Assembly: GCA_034521975.1 (NCBI GenBank)
Contig: JAXHLR010000004.1
Coordinates: 334,165 to 398,164, forward strand
Source: Acidimicrobiales bacterium
GTDB taxonomy: Bacteria; Actinomycetota; Acidimicrobiia; Acidimicrobiales; SKKL01
DNA: 64,000 bases
Reading direction: 5' to 3'
Below are positions 1 to 8,748 of this stretch, piece after piece (the stretch's first letter is position 1; the number at the start of each line of letters is the position of its first letter). Below the pieces are notes generated by a model that was given only the letters and a program-made list of their open reading frames with translations, was not told the DNA's origin and did not search any database. Position numbers and translations under genes: made by a program.

Positions 1-673
1 CGATCCCCCGCGACACCTCGTCGCCGGTCTCGGCGTCGATCACCGGGATCGACGGGTTGAGCACCACCCCGGCGCCGAGCATCGCACCCTCGCCGACCCG
101 GGCACCTTCGGTCACCATCGACCGGCTCCCGATGAACGCCTCGTCCTCGATCACCACCGGCGCGGCCTGCGGCGGCTCGAGGACGCCACCGATGCCGACG
201 CCACCGGACAGGTGGACGTTCTCGCCGACCTGGGCGCACGACCCGACCGTGGCCCAGGTGTCGACCATCGAGTTGGCCCCCACCCGGGCACCGATGTTCA
301 CATAGCTCGGCATCAGCACCACGCCACGGTCGAGGAACGACCCCCACCGGGCCGACGCGCCCGGGACCACGCGCACACCGGACGCCTCGTAGGCGGCCTT
401 GAGCGGGATCTTGTCGGCGTACTCGAACGGCCCCAGCTCGATGGTCTTCATCTGCGAGATCTTGAACAGCAGCAACACCGCGTGCTTGAGCCACTGGTTC
501 ACCAGCACCTCGCCCATCTCGCTCCCGTCGGGCACCACCTCGGCGATGCGCTCCTCACCCGCGTCGAGGCGGGCGATGGCGTCGCGGATGGTGGCGCCGG
601 CCTCGGGATCGGCGACATCGAAGGTGTCGCGCTCGTCCCAGATCCGTTCGATTCGAGCCTTCAGGTCTGCCAT
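1..673 (-). CDS. dapD: 2,3,4,5-tetrahydropyridine-2,6-dicarboxylate N-succinyltransferase (C-terminus beyond window)
   Basis: Transfers succinyl from succinyl-CoA to tetrahydrodipicolinate in the succinylase branch of DAP/lysine synthesis, in the cytoplasm. My translation begins MADLKARIERIWDERDTF and contains ISQMKTIELGPFEYADK, VPGASARWGSF, MPSYVNIGARVG and VHLSGGVGIGGVLEPPQ. These are the family's N-terminal domain and its left-handed beta-helix hexapeptide repeats. About 224 codons are present; the 3' end runs off the left edge, so only the last part is missing. It starts at an ATG at 673 and is divergent from the CoA-transferase, with 84 bp between them. The aminotransferase of the same pathway (dapC) is 4 kb away. 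The family assignment is firm. Confidence 0.95.
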   Translation of the reverse strand, partial: MADLKARIERIWDERDTFDVADPEAGATIRDAIARLDAGEERIAEVVPDGSEMGEVLVNQWLKHAVLLLFKISQMKTIELGPFEYADKIPLKAAYEASGVRVVPGASARWGSFLDRGVVLMPSYVNIGARVGANSMVDTWATVGSCAQVGENVHLSGGVGIGGVLEPPQAAPVVIEDEAFIGSRSMVTEGARVGEGAMLGAGVVLNPSIPVIDAETGDEVSRGI

Positions 674-757
674 GGAGGCCGAGACTATCGCCGCTGGGCC
701 GGCGCGCCCGACCCCGACCGGGCGCGATCGGCTGCGATTCCTGCTACGACTGACACC

Positions 758-2053
758 GTGAGCGCCACGACTCCACGACCTCCGTCGCTGTCACCCACCA
801 GCCCGGAGGCGGTCCTCTCGCACGTCTCGCCCGGCACCAGCATCATCGTGCCCCTCGCCAACGGCGAACCACGAACGGTGCTCGACGCCATCGAGTCCGG
901 AGCTGACGGCCTCCGCGGCGTGCGGGTGCACCAGATGCACGCCCTGTACGACCGCGACTACCTCAACGGGCGCTGGGCCGGCCGCCTCGACCACACCTCG
1001 TACTTTCTATCCCACATCACCAGGCCGTACTTCCACAAGGGCACGGTCGATCTGGTGCCGTGCAACTTCAGCGAGCTTCCCCGCCTGCTGCGCCGGCTCC
1101 CCGAACCCCGGCTGGTCATCGCCGCGGTGTCCCCTCCCGACCGCCACGGCTACTTCTCGCTCGGCACCAACGCCGACTACGTCTCGCCGTTCATCGGCCG
1201 GGTCCCGTTCTTCGTCGAGGCCAACCCCGCGATGCCGCGGACCTTCGGGCGCAACTCGATCCATGTCAGCCAGACCATCGGCTGGACCGAGGCCGACTAC
1301 CCCCTGTTCGAGATCGAGCCAGCAGAACCAGGTGAGACCGACCGCACCATCGCCCGGTTCGTCGCCGAGCGCATCCCCGATGGCGCCACCATCCAGGCCG
1401 GCATCGGATCGATCCCCAACGCCGTGCTGGGCGAGCTGTCGGGCCACCGCGACCTCGGCCTGCACACCGAGCTGCTGTCCGACGGCATCATCGACCTGGT
1501 CCACCGCGGGGTGCTCACCGGCACCCGAAAGCTCCGCCGACCGGGCAAACACGTCACGACCTTCGCCATGGGAAGCCGGGCGCTCTATGACTTCATGCAC
1601 GAGAACCCCGCGGTCGAGCTCTTGCCGGTCGACTACGTGAACGACCCACGGGTCATCGGCACCGAGCCGAACTTCGTCTCGATCAACGCCACGACCGAGG
1701 TCGACTTCCTCGGCCAGTGCGCCTCCGAGACGATCGGTGGACGGTACTGGTCAGGCAGCGGTGGACAGGCCGACTTCGCCCGGGGATCGACCTACGCCGA
1801 CGGTGGTCAAGGGTTCGTGGTGCTGCACTCCACCACCAGCGACGGCAGCTTCTCGCGCATCCGGTCGCGGCTCACCACCGGCTCCGCGGTCACCACCCTC
1901 AAGAACACCGTCGACAAGGTCGTGACCGAGCATGGGGTCGCCGAGCTGCGAGGCCGCTCGATCCGCGAGCGGTCGCGTGCGCTGATCGCGATCGCCCACC
2001 CCGCCTTCCGCGAGGAGCTCGAGCGCGAAGCGTCCGAGCTCGGCTACCTGTAG
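758..2053 (+). CDS. Acetyl-CoA hydrolase / 4-hydroxybutyrate CoA-transferase family protein
   Basis: Likely moves CoA between an acyl-CoA and a free carboxylate (acetate or 4-hydroxybutyrate type), or hydrolyses acetyl-CoA. The 431-residue length fits the two-domain family. Visible motifs are the glycine loop GIGSIPNAV, HTELLSDG with Glu238 (the catalytic Glu position in Clostridium 4-hydroxybutyrate CoA-transferase), and the C-terminal TEHGVAELRG. The GTG at 758 was chosen because the reading frame further upstream lies over dapD and shows no family similarity. The gene stands alone on the plus strand. The true acyl substrate cannot be read from the sequence. Confidence 0.85.
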   Translation: MSATTPRPPSLSPTSPEAVLSHVSPGTSIIVPLANGEPRTVLDAIESGADGLRGVRVHQMHALYDRDYLNGRWAGRLDHTSYFLSHITRPYFHKGTVDLVPCNFSELPRLLRRLPEPRLVIAAVSPPDRHGYFSLGTNADYVSPFIGRVPFFVEANPAMPRTFGRNSIHVSQTIGWTEADYPLFEIEPAEPGETDRTIARFVAERIPDGATIQAGIGSIPNAVLGELSGHRDLGLHTELLSDGIIDLVHRGVLTGTRKLRRPGKHVTTFAMGSRALYDFMHENPAVELLPVDYVNDPRVIGTEPNFVSINATTEVDFLGQCASETIGGRYWSGSGGQADFARGSTYADGGQGFVVLHSTTSDGSFSRIRSRLTTGSAVTTLKNTVDKVVTEHGVAELRGRSIRERSRALIAIAHPAFREELEREASELGYL

Positions 2054-2059
2054 CGCCGG

Positions 2060-2207
2060 CTACCGGTAGAAGACGGTGGGCTTACCGCCGGTGTCGAGGA
2101 TCTCGTCGATCCTCGCCGCGGAACCGGGACGGCCCAACAGATAGCCCTGGACCTGGTCGCACCCCAGCCGCCGGAGATGGTGGAGCTGATCGGCGGTCTC
2201 GACGCCC
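2060..2207 (-). other. Out-of-frame 3' end of the GGDEF/EAL gene
   Basis: In the frame shifted by one base from the upstream GGDEF/EAL coding frame, this stretch encodes VETADQLHHLRRLGCDQVQG followed by YLLGRP and ends ...KPTVFYR-stop at 2060-2062. That is exactly the conserved last helix and strand of an EAL domain. The shift falls at the GGG run (CCC at 2205-2207 on the plus strand). Removing one G would join the two frames into a 764-residue protein. The cause may be a real mutation or a base-calling error. Confidence 0.85.
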
Positions 2208-4355
2208 TTCGGCGAGGGTGGTCAACGACATCCCCTTGGCCATGCCGATCACCGCCTTGATGATCTGGGCGTCCTCCTCGGACTCACCCACGTTGGCGAC
2301 GAAGGACCGGTCGATCTTCACGACCGACAAGGGAAACGACTTCAGGGTCTGCAACGACGACCACCCGGTGCCGAAGTCGTCGAGCGCCAGCTCCACCCCG
2401 GCGGCGGCGAGCTCCTCCATCGCCGCCACCCCCGGCCCCATGTCGGCGACGAACGCGGTCTCGGTGACCTCGATCCCCACCGCCGACGGTGGCAGCCCGT
2501 GAGCGGCGATGGCCTTGGCGACCCGGGTCGCGACATCGTCGGTGTCGAGCTCGCGCCGCGACAGGTTGACCCACACCCGCGGCGCGGCGGTGCCGTAGCG
2601 GCGACGCCAGTCGGCGGCCTGCCGGCAGGCCTGGTCGAGGATCTCGGCTCCGAGATCGATGATGAGGCCGCTGCGTTCGGCCACCTCGATGAACTCGGCC
2701 GCCGGCACCAGACCCCGCTGGGGGTGCTGCCACCGGGCCAGCACCTCGACCCCCACCACCCGGTCGGTGCTCAGCGAGACGAGCGGCTGGTACACCGCCC
2801 TCAGCTCGCCGTCGGCGACCGCCCGGCGAAGCTCGCCTTCGACCTTGACCTGCTCGGTGACCAGGGCGCGGTGTGCAGGGTGGAAGTACTCGACGCCGCC
2901 GGCGCGGGCCTTGGCTGCGGTCATCGCCAGGTGAGCATCGCGGAGCATGTTCTCCGCGTCGCGAGCCTCGTCGCTCTCGGCCAGTCCCACGCTCATCGTG
3001 ACGAAGAACTCGTAGTCGTCGATGGTGAACACTCCGTCGACCGCGTTCTGCAGCAGGGTGACGAGCTCGTCGGCGGCCATCGTGCCGGGTGGGCTGAACA
3101 CCGCGAACTCGTCGCCACCGACCCGAGCGGCCATCATCCCGGGAGACAGCACGGCGGTGACCCGTTCGGCCACGGCCAAGAGCACCGCATCGCCCGCGTG
3201 GTGGCCGGCGGACTGGTTCACCGCCCCGAACCGGTCGAGGTCGAAGAGCGCGACCACTGGTGGCTGGGTCTCGGTGGAGCCCCCGGCCAGCACCGCGTCC
3301 ACCGCAGCCACGAACGCCAGCCGGTTGGGCAGCCCGGTGAGGTGGTCGAACGACCGCTGGTGCTCGACCAGCTCGTCCAGCTCCTCGCGGTGGGTCATGT
3401 CGACCCCGACCCCGTCGACCTGCTCGACCCGCCCCGACGGACCGACCACCCCACGCGCCCTGATGTGCAGGGTCCGCGGGGAGCCATCGGGCTGCTCGAT
3501 GCGGAACTCGGTGTCGATCCAGCCCTCGGTCACCACGTCGCGCATGGCTTGGTAGTAGATGTCGCGGTCCTCGTCGTGGACGAACCGACTGAAGTCGTCG
3601 ACGGTGACGAACAGGTCGCGGGGGTCGCGACCGAGCACCTCGCCCGCCACCTCGTTGAGGTAGGCGATGCGGCCGGTGATGAGGTCGATCGAGAAGGCCA
3701 TCTCCTGCATGGAGGTGAGCACCCCCGCCAGCCGCCGTTCGCTCGCACGGAGCGCGTCCTCGGCCCGCTTCTGGGCGGTGATGTCACGGCTCAGCGCCAA
3801 CATGGCCACTCGGCCGTGCCACTCGATGGGGTGGGCGACCACCTCGACCCACCGGTGCTCGCCGTGCGGACCGAAGTGCAGCAGCAGGCTCGGTTCGCTC
3901 CGCCGATCACCGCCGGAGACGAAGTGGACGATGCGATCCGAGCCCGGCATCGGACCGAGATCGGTGGTGCGTAGCGAGAGCAGCTCCTCGCGACGTCGAC
4001 CGTAGCGGCGCACCATGGTGTCGTTGACCTCGAGCAGCTCGAGGGTCTCGGGGTCGTACACCCACATGGCCTCGGGGCTGAGGTTGAACAGCGCCGCCTG
4101 GAGCTCGGTCTGGCTGGCCAGCTCCTCGTCGAGCCGGTTCATTCGTCGGTACATGCCGACGATGAGGTGGTAGAGGATGTACCCACTGACCGCGACGAAG
4201 CCCAGGCCCTTGACGATGTTTCCCCAGACCGAGCTCAGCGGGTCGCCGACCACCCCGAAGACCGCGTCGCTGAGCAGGATCCACACGGACGCGATGGCCA
4301 CATAGATCAGCGCGATGCTGCGTGCCGCCGCGCTCGCTCGATCGGGACCGCCCAT
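2082..4355 (-). CDS. Membrane PAS-PAS-GGDEF-EAL protein, frameshifted near its C-terminus
   Basis: A c-di-GMP turnover protein. Two N-terminal membrane segments (about residues 15-35 and 45-66) precede two PAS domains (about 80-205 and 215-340), a GGDEF domain with an intact ARVGGDEFAVF motif, and an EAL domain. The EAL domain shows EVLARWQHP, VNLSRRELD, EVTET, ALDDFGTGWSSL and KIDRSFV. The open frame stops at 2082 after LTTLAEG and a non-homologous Arg/Pro-rich tail, whereas the expected GVE... ending lies in the next frame (2060-2207). As written, the phosphodiesterase domain lacks its last catalytic Glu region and may be inactive. The ATG at 4355 follows a GGGAGG ribosome-binding site. No other c-di-GMP enzyme is adjacent; a second lies at 16.3 kb. 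Confidence 0.9.
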   Translation of the reverse strand: MGGPDRASAAARSIALIYVAIASVWILLSDAVFGVVGDPLSSVWGNIVKGLGFVAVSGYILYHLIVGMYRRMNRLDEELASQTELQAALFNLSPEAMWVYDPETLELLEVNDTMVRRYGRRREELLSLRTTDLGPMPGSDRIVHFVSGGDRRSEPSLLLHFGPHGEHRWVEVVAHPIEWHGRVAMLALSRDITAQKRAEDALRASERRLAGVLTSMQEMAFSIDLITGRIAYLNEVAGEVLGRDPRDLFVTVDDFSRFVHDEDRDIYYQAMRDVVTEGWIDTEFRIEQPDGSPRTLHIRARGVVGPSGRVEQVDGVGVDMTHREELDELVEHQRSFDHLTGLPNRLAFVAAVDAVLAGGSTETQPPVVALFDLDRFGAVNQSAGHHAGDAVLLAVAERVTAVLSPGMMAARVGGDEFAVFSPPGTMAADELVTLLQNAVDGVFTIDDYEFFVTMSVGLAESDEARDAENMLRDAHLAMTAAKARAGGVEYFHPAHRALVTEQVKVEGELRRAVADGELRAVYQPLVSLSTDRVVGVEVLARWQHPQRGLVPAAEFIEVAERSGLIIDLGAEILDQACRQAADWRRRYGTAAPRVWVNLSRRELDTDDVATRVAKAIAAHGLPPSAVGIEVTETAFVADMGPGVAAMEELAAAGVELALDDFGTGWSSLQTLKSFPLSVVKIDRSFVANVGESEEDAQIIKAVIGMAKGMSLTTLAEGRRDRRSAPPSPAAGVRPGPGLSVGPSRFRGEDRRDPRHRR

Positions 4356-4476
4356 GATCCTCCCTCTGGCCGGGGCGGGATGAGGGGGTCCCCGCCACAC
4401 GCCAGAGGCTACTGCCGCTGACGGTGGTTTCCCCTGGATCCTCGCGCGGACGGTGTTCGCCCAGGTGTCTGCTCGG

Positions 4477-5607
4477 TCAGTTCAGGCGCTGCTCGAGCAG
4501 ATCGATCCGGTCGTCGGGCTGCACCATGGCGAGCCGGACGTGGCTCGCACCCGTCGGCCCATAGAACTCGCCGGGGCTGACCAGCACGCCGGCATCCTCG
4601 GCGAGGCGCCGGGCGAAGGCCCAGGCATCACCGTCGGGGGCTCGCACCCAGAGGTAGAACCCGCCTCCGGGCAACGACACGTCGATGCCGTAGCTGCCCG
4701 CGAGCACGGCGGCGCACCGCTGCAGCCGACCCAGATAGGTGTCGCGTTGGGCGTCGACGTGGACGTCGTCGCCGAACGCGACCACCGCCGCGGCCTGGAC
4801 CGGTCCCGGCAGCATGAACCCCGCGTGCTTGCGCACCTCCTGCAGGTAGTGGACCAGATCGGCGTCGCCGGTGTAGAAGCCCGCCCGCATCCCCGCCAGG
4901 TTTGAGCGCTTCGAGAGGGAGTGCACGGCGAGGACCCCATCGGGTCCCGAGGCGAGGATCGTGCGGGCAGGACCGTCCCAGGTGAACTCGGCGTAGCACT
5001 CGTCGGAGAGCACCGTCACCCCTCGCTCGCGACCCCAGGCCGCGGCGGCACCGAGGTCGTCGAGACCTCCGGCGGGATTCCCAGGGGTGTTCACCCACAG
5101 ACACAACGCCCGGGCCGCATCGGCGTCGTCGATGGAAGCCAGGTCGAGCCGCCAGTCGGCGTCGACCGCGACGGGAACGGCGCGGCAACCGGCGAGCACG
5201 GCGCCCATCTCATAGGTGGGGTAGCTGATCGCCGGGTACAGCACCGTGTCGCGTGCGGGGGTTCGCAGCTTCAGCCACTGGGGAATGCCGGCCACCAGCT
5301 CCTTGGTGCCGATGCACGCCCCCACGGCGCTGGGCTCCACCACAGCACCCAATCGACGTTCGAGCCACGCCGCGGCCGCTTCTCGAAAGGCCGCGGTCCC
5401 GATCGAAGGCGGGTATCCCCGCTCGGCGCCCGAACCGGCAAGCATGGCCACCACCGCGTCGGGCGGTGGGTCACAGGGGGTGCCGATCGACAGGTCGATC
5501 ACACCTCCCTCGTGGGCGGCAGCCACCGCCTTCAACCCGTCGAGGCGGTCGTAGGGATACGGTGGGGGGACGAATCCGGGTGCGGTCACCCCTTCATGGA
5601 ACCACAC
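4477..5607 (-). CDS. dapC: Succinyldiaminopimelate aminotransferase (class I/II, PLP-dependent)
   Basis: Converts N-succinyl-2-amino-6-ketopimelate to N-succinyl-LL-DAP with glutamate as donor; cytoplasmic. The 376-residue frame shows the fold type I hallmarks NTPGNPAGG, SDECYAEFTW and HSLSKRSNLAGMRAGF, with Lys233 as the probable PLP lysine. The N-terminal FVPPPYPYDRLDGLK resembles actinobacterial DapC. The start is uncertain: GTG at 5607, or GTG at 5589, which better fits family N-termini. It lies 11 bp after hflX on the same strand and probably shares its message. Presence of dapD nearby supports the succinylase pathway assignment over a generic aminotransferase. Confidence 0.88.
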   Translation of the reverse strand: MWFHEGVTAPGFVPPPYPYDRLDGLKAVAAAHEGGVIDLSIGTPCDPPPDAVVAMLAGSGAERGYPPSIGTAAFREAAAAWLERRLGAVVEPSAVGACIGTKELVAGIPQWLKLRTPARDTVLYPAISYPTYEMGAVLAGCRAVPVAVDADWRLDLASIDDADAARALCLWVNTPGNPAGGLDDLGAAAAWGRERGVTVLSDECYAEFTWDGPARTILASGPDGVLAVHSLSKRSNLAGMRAGFYTGDADLVHYLQEVRKHAGFMLPGPVQAAAVVAFGDDVHVDAQRDTYLGRLQRCAAVLAGSYGIDVSLPGGGFYLWVRAPDGDAWAFARRLAEDAGVLVSPGEFYGPTGASHVRLAMVQPDDRIDLLEQRLN

Positions 5608-5618
5608 CCGGTGAAGAA

Positions 5619-6965
5619 TCAGCCGATGACGAACTCCGACAGCCGGGCCCAGGACGCGTCGCCGAGACGAGCCCGCAGGCGCATGCCGGACTCGGCGGCG
5701 TGCTCATCGAGCACCTCGCCCTCGCGATGCACCGCGGCCAGCACATCGCCCCGTTCGAAGGGAACCATCAGCTCGACCAGGTGGGTCAACGACCGGAGCC
5801 GCTCGGACATGGTGGCGAGGCAGGCATCGATCCCGTCAGCAGTGGTCGCCGAGACCGCGACCGACCCGGGATGGGCGGCCACGAGCTGGCGGGCGGCGAC
5901 CGGAGCCAGGTCGGACTTGTTGAACACCAGCAGCTCGGGTACGTCGCCGGCGCCGATCGCGCCCAGCACGTCGTGCACCGCCTCGATCTGGGCGCCGGGA
6001 TCCGGAGCCGAGGAATCGACCACGTGTACCAACAGATCGGACTCGCCAACCACCTCGAGGGTGGACTTGAACGCTTCGACGAGCTGGTGGGGAAGCTTGC
6101 GGACGAAGCCCACCGTGTCGGTGACCAGCACGGTCTCACCGCCCGGAAGCTGGAGCCGGCGGGTGGTGGCATCGAGGGTGGCGAAGAGACGATCCTCCAC
6201 CAGCACTCCGGCATCGGTGAGCTGGTTGAGCAGCGTGGACTTGCCGGCATTGGTGTAGCCGACGATCGACGCCTTCTGGAACGGGGAGCGGCGGCGGGAC
6301 TTGCGCTGGTTGTCCCGGTGCCGTGCGATCTCGCGGAGATTGGCTTCGAGCTTGTGGATCAGCCGGGTGACGCGGCGCCGATCGACCTCGAGCTGGGTCT
6401 CGCCCGGGCCGCGGCGGGCGCCGATGCCACCCATCTGCTGCGAGAGGGTCTTGCCTCGCCCGCGCAAGCGTGGCATCCGGTACCTGAGCAGCGCGAGCTG
6501 GACCTGGGCCTTGCCTTCGACGGTGTGGGCGTTCTGGGCGAAGATGTCGAGGATCACCGCCGTGCGATCGATGGCCGACCGGCCGAGGATCGTCTCCAGG
6601 TTGCGTTGCTGGGCGGGGCTGAGCTCGTCGTCGAACACCACCGTGTCGGCGTCCACCGACTCGGCGACCTCGAGGATCTCCTGGGCCTTGCCCTTGCCGA
6701 CATAGGTCGCGGGATCGGGAGCGCCACGCCGCTGGACCACCCTGGCCACCTCGTCGGCACCTGCGGTGTCGACCAGCAGGGCCAGCTCGTCGAGACTCGC
6801 CTCGGTGTCGTCGTCGGTCTCGCCGGGAGCGGTGACGCCCACGAGCACGATCCGCTCACGAAAGGCACGCTCGATGAACGCACCCTGCTCGCCGCCGTGC
6901 TCGCCGAACGCACCCCGGTGGGTCTCGTCGGGCTGGGCGCCCCGATCGTCGCGCCGCTCACCCAC
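5619..6965 (-). CDS. hflX: Ribosome-associated GTPase HflX
   Basis: GTPase that binds and splits stalled or hibernating 70S ribosomes. The 448 residues contain the N-terminal HflX domain (TYVGKGKAQE), the linker (MGGIGARRGPGETQLEVDRR), and the G domain with G1 GYTNAGKST, G3 DTVGF and G4 NKSD. The GTG start at 6965 overlaps the dapF stop by 8 bp (dapF ends 6958), which suggests translational coupling. The order dapF-hflX after miaA is the usual actinobacterial arrangement. Confidence 0.97.
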   Translation of the reverse strand: MGERRDDRGAQPDETHRGAFGEHGGEQGAFIERAFRERIVLVGVTAPGETDDDTEASLDELALLVDTAGADEVARVVQRRGAPDPATYVGKGKAQEILEVAESVDADTVVFDDELSPAQQRNLETILGRSAIDRTAVILDIFAQNAHTVEGKAQVQLALLRYRMPRLRGRGKTLSQQMGGIGARRGPGETQLEVDRRRVTRLIHKLEANLREIARHRDNQRKSRRRSPFQKASIVGYTNAGKSTLLNQLTDAGVLVEDRLFATLDATTRRLQLPGGETVLVTDTVGFVRKLPHQLVEAFKSTLEVVGESDLLVHVVDSSAPDPGAQIEAVHDVLGAIGAGDVPELLVFNKSDLAPVAARQLVAAHPGSVAVSATTADGIDACLATMSERLRSLTHLVELMVPFERGDVLAAVHREGEVLDEHAAESGMRLRARLGDASWARLSEFVIG

Positions 6966-7788
6966 CGGCGAGCTCCCGGTCGTCGATCTCGATGTCGGCG
7001 ATGTGCACCGCGGGTCCGTGCAGCATCGCCCGCCCGTCGACCAGCTCGACCAGCACCGTCCCGCCGGGCATGGCCACCTCGGCGGCGGCGTTCACCAGAC
7101 CCCACTGGTGGGCGACGAACGCGGCGGCGCAGGCACCGGTACCACAGGCCTCGGTGACGCCGACCCCTCGCTCCCACACCCGAAACGACAGCGTGCCGTG
7201 GACGATGCCCGGGGCGATCACCTCGAGGTTGATGCCGTCGGGGAACGCCGACTCGACCACAGGGCCCACCGATTCGAGGTCGATGTCGGCCGGATCTTCG
7301 ACCCAGGCGACCAAGTGCGGGTTCCCGAGGTCGGCGGTGGCCACGTCCTTGGTGACGAACGGGAGCTCGATGCCGGTTGCCCCGGGCCCGGCGCCGACCT
7401 CGCCCATGTCGACCCGCACGGTGACCTCACGCGGGGAGGGGCCTTCGGTCACCTCCAGCTGCCGGGGACCGGCATCGGTGGCGGCGACGATCGTGCCGCT
7501 GGCCCAGCCTCGAGCCCTGGACACCGCCTGGGCCAGGCACCGGATGCCGTTGCCGCTCATCTCGGCCCGGCTCCCATCCGCGTTCCACAGCCGCATCACC
7601 ACATCGGACCCGGGCTCGTCACCGGGCCCGGGGGCAGCGCCGTGGATGAGGCCGTCGGCACCGATCCCGGACCGGCGGTCGCACAGCACGCGCGCCAGCT
7701 CGGGGCCGGCGGTCACCGGCGCGTCGTTGGTCTCGTCGAGGACGACGAGGAAGTCGTTGCGCAACCCGTGGTGCTTGGTGAGCTTCAT
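6958..7788 (-). CDS. dapF: Diaminopimelate epimerase
   Basis: Interconverts LL- and meso-DAP, the peptidoglycan cross-linking residue and lysine precursor. The two-base mechanism cysteines are visible in SGNGIRC and EACGTGACAAA. The ATG at 7788 gives MKLTKHHGLRNDFLV, the standard family N-terminus; an in-frame ATG at 7827, directly after miaA, is an alternative. Length is 276 residues, as expected. It sits between miaA and hflX in one minus-strand operon. Confidence 0.96.
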   Translation of the reverse strand: MKLTKHHGLRNDFLVVLDETNDAPVTAGPELARVLCDRRSGIGADGLIHGAAPGPGDEPGSDVVMRLWNADGSRAEMSGNGIRCLAQAVSRARGWASGTIVAATDAGPRQLEVTEGPSPREVTVRVDMGEVGAGPGATGIELPFVTKDVATADLGNPHLVAWVEDPADIDLESVGPVVESAFPDGINLEVIAPGIVHGTLSFRVWERGVGVTEACGTGACAAAFVAHQWGLVNAAAEVAMPGGTVLVELVDGRAMLHGPAVHIADIEIDDRELAGG

Positions 7789-7832
7789 CTCGGTCCAGTC
7801 TCGCCCGTTGCGGCCCGACTCCACCATCGGGT

Positions 7833-8744
7833 TCACTCGCCGTCTGAGATCGACAGCAGCTGGTCGAGCAACGACGCCGGGTCGGCGATCGTGTCCAGCC
7901 ACCGGATGCGGGGATCGCGGCGGAACCACCGTTCCTGGCGTCGGGCGAAGCGACGGGTGCGCCGCAGGGCGAGCTCGAGCGCCTCGTCGAGGGTGCACTC
8001 GCCCCGCAGGTGGGCGGCCAGCTCCTTGTAGCCGAGCGCCTGGGACGCGGTGGGCGACCAGCCACGAGGGTCGTCGAGCAGGCGTTGCACCTCACCGACG
8101 AAGCCCGCCTCGAGCTGGTGCTGGTAGCGCCTGACGATCCGATCGTCGATGACCGAACGGGGCAGGCGGATGCCCACCAGCTGGAACCGGCACGGCGGGT
8201 ACTCCTCCAGGCCGGGCCCGTAGGAGGAGAAGGGCCGACCGCTGCCGAGGGTCACCTCGAGCGCCCGCAGCACCCGCCGCCGGTTGGTGGGTTCCATGCG
8301 GTCGGCAGCCACCGGATCGAGCTCGCGGAGCCGTGCGTGCAGCGCCACGGTGTCGGGCTCAGCGTCGAGCTCGGACGCAACCCCGGGGAACCGGCCGGGG
8401 ATCTCGAGATCGTCGATCACCGCCCGCAGGTACAACCCGGTACCCCCGACCAGCAACGGTCGCTTCCCGCGCGTCTCGACGTCGGCGATGCCGGATCGCA
8501 CCGTCTGCTGGAACTGGGCGACGGTGAACTCCTCCCACGGGTCGACGAGGTCGATGCAGTGGTGGGGCACCTCGGCCCGCTCGGCCACGGTGGGCTTCGC
8601 GGTTCCGATGTCCATCCCCCGATAGACCTGCATCGAGTCGACCGACACCAGCTCGATGTCGGGCCTCGCCCTGGCCATGGCCAGCGCCAGGCCGGACTTG
8701 CCCGACGCAGTGGTGCCGACCAGCGCCAGCGGCTGCGGGTTCAT
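7833..8744 (-). CDS. miaA: tRNA dimethylallyltransferase
   Basis: Prenylates A37 of UNN-reading tRNAs; its product is the substrate of MiaB, encoded two genes upstream. It has a P-loop GTTASGKS at residues 10-17, SVDSMQVYRGMDIGTAKP, and the conserved GGTGLY and RRVLRALEV segments. Length is 303 residues from the ATG at 8744. It starts 4 bp after the stop of the preceding APH-like gene, so it depends on the same transcript. Confidence 0.97.
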   Translation of the reverse strand: MNPQPLALVGTTASGKSGLALAMARARPDIELVSVDSMQVYRGMDIGTAKPTVAERAEVPHHCIDLVDPWEEFTVAQFQQTVRSGIADVETRGKRPLLVGGTGLYLRAVIDDLEIPGRFPGVASELDAEPDTVALHARLRELDPVAADRMEPTNRRRVLRALEVTLGSGRPFSSYGPGLEEYPPCRFQLVGIRLPRSVIDDRIVRRYQHQLEAGFVGEVQRLLDDPRGWSPTASQALGYKELAAHLRGECTLDEALELALRRTRRFARRQERWFRRDPRIRWLDTIADPASLLDQLLSISDGE

Positions 8745-8748
8745 CGCA

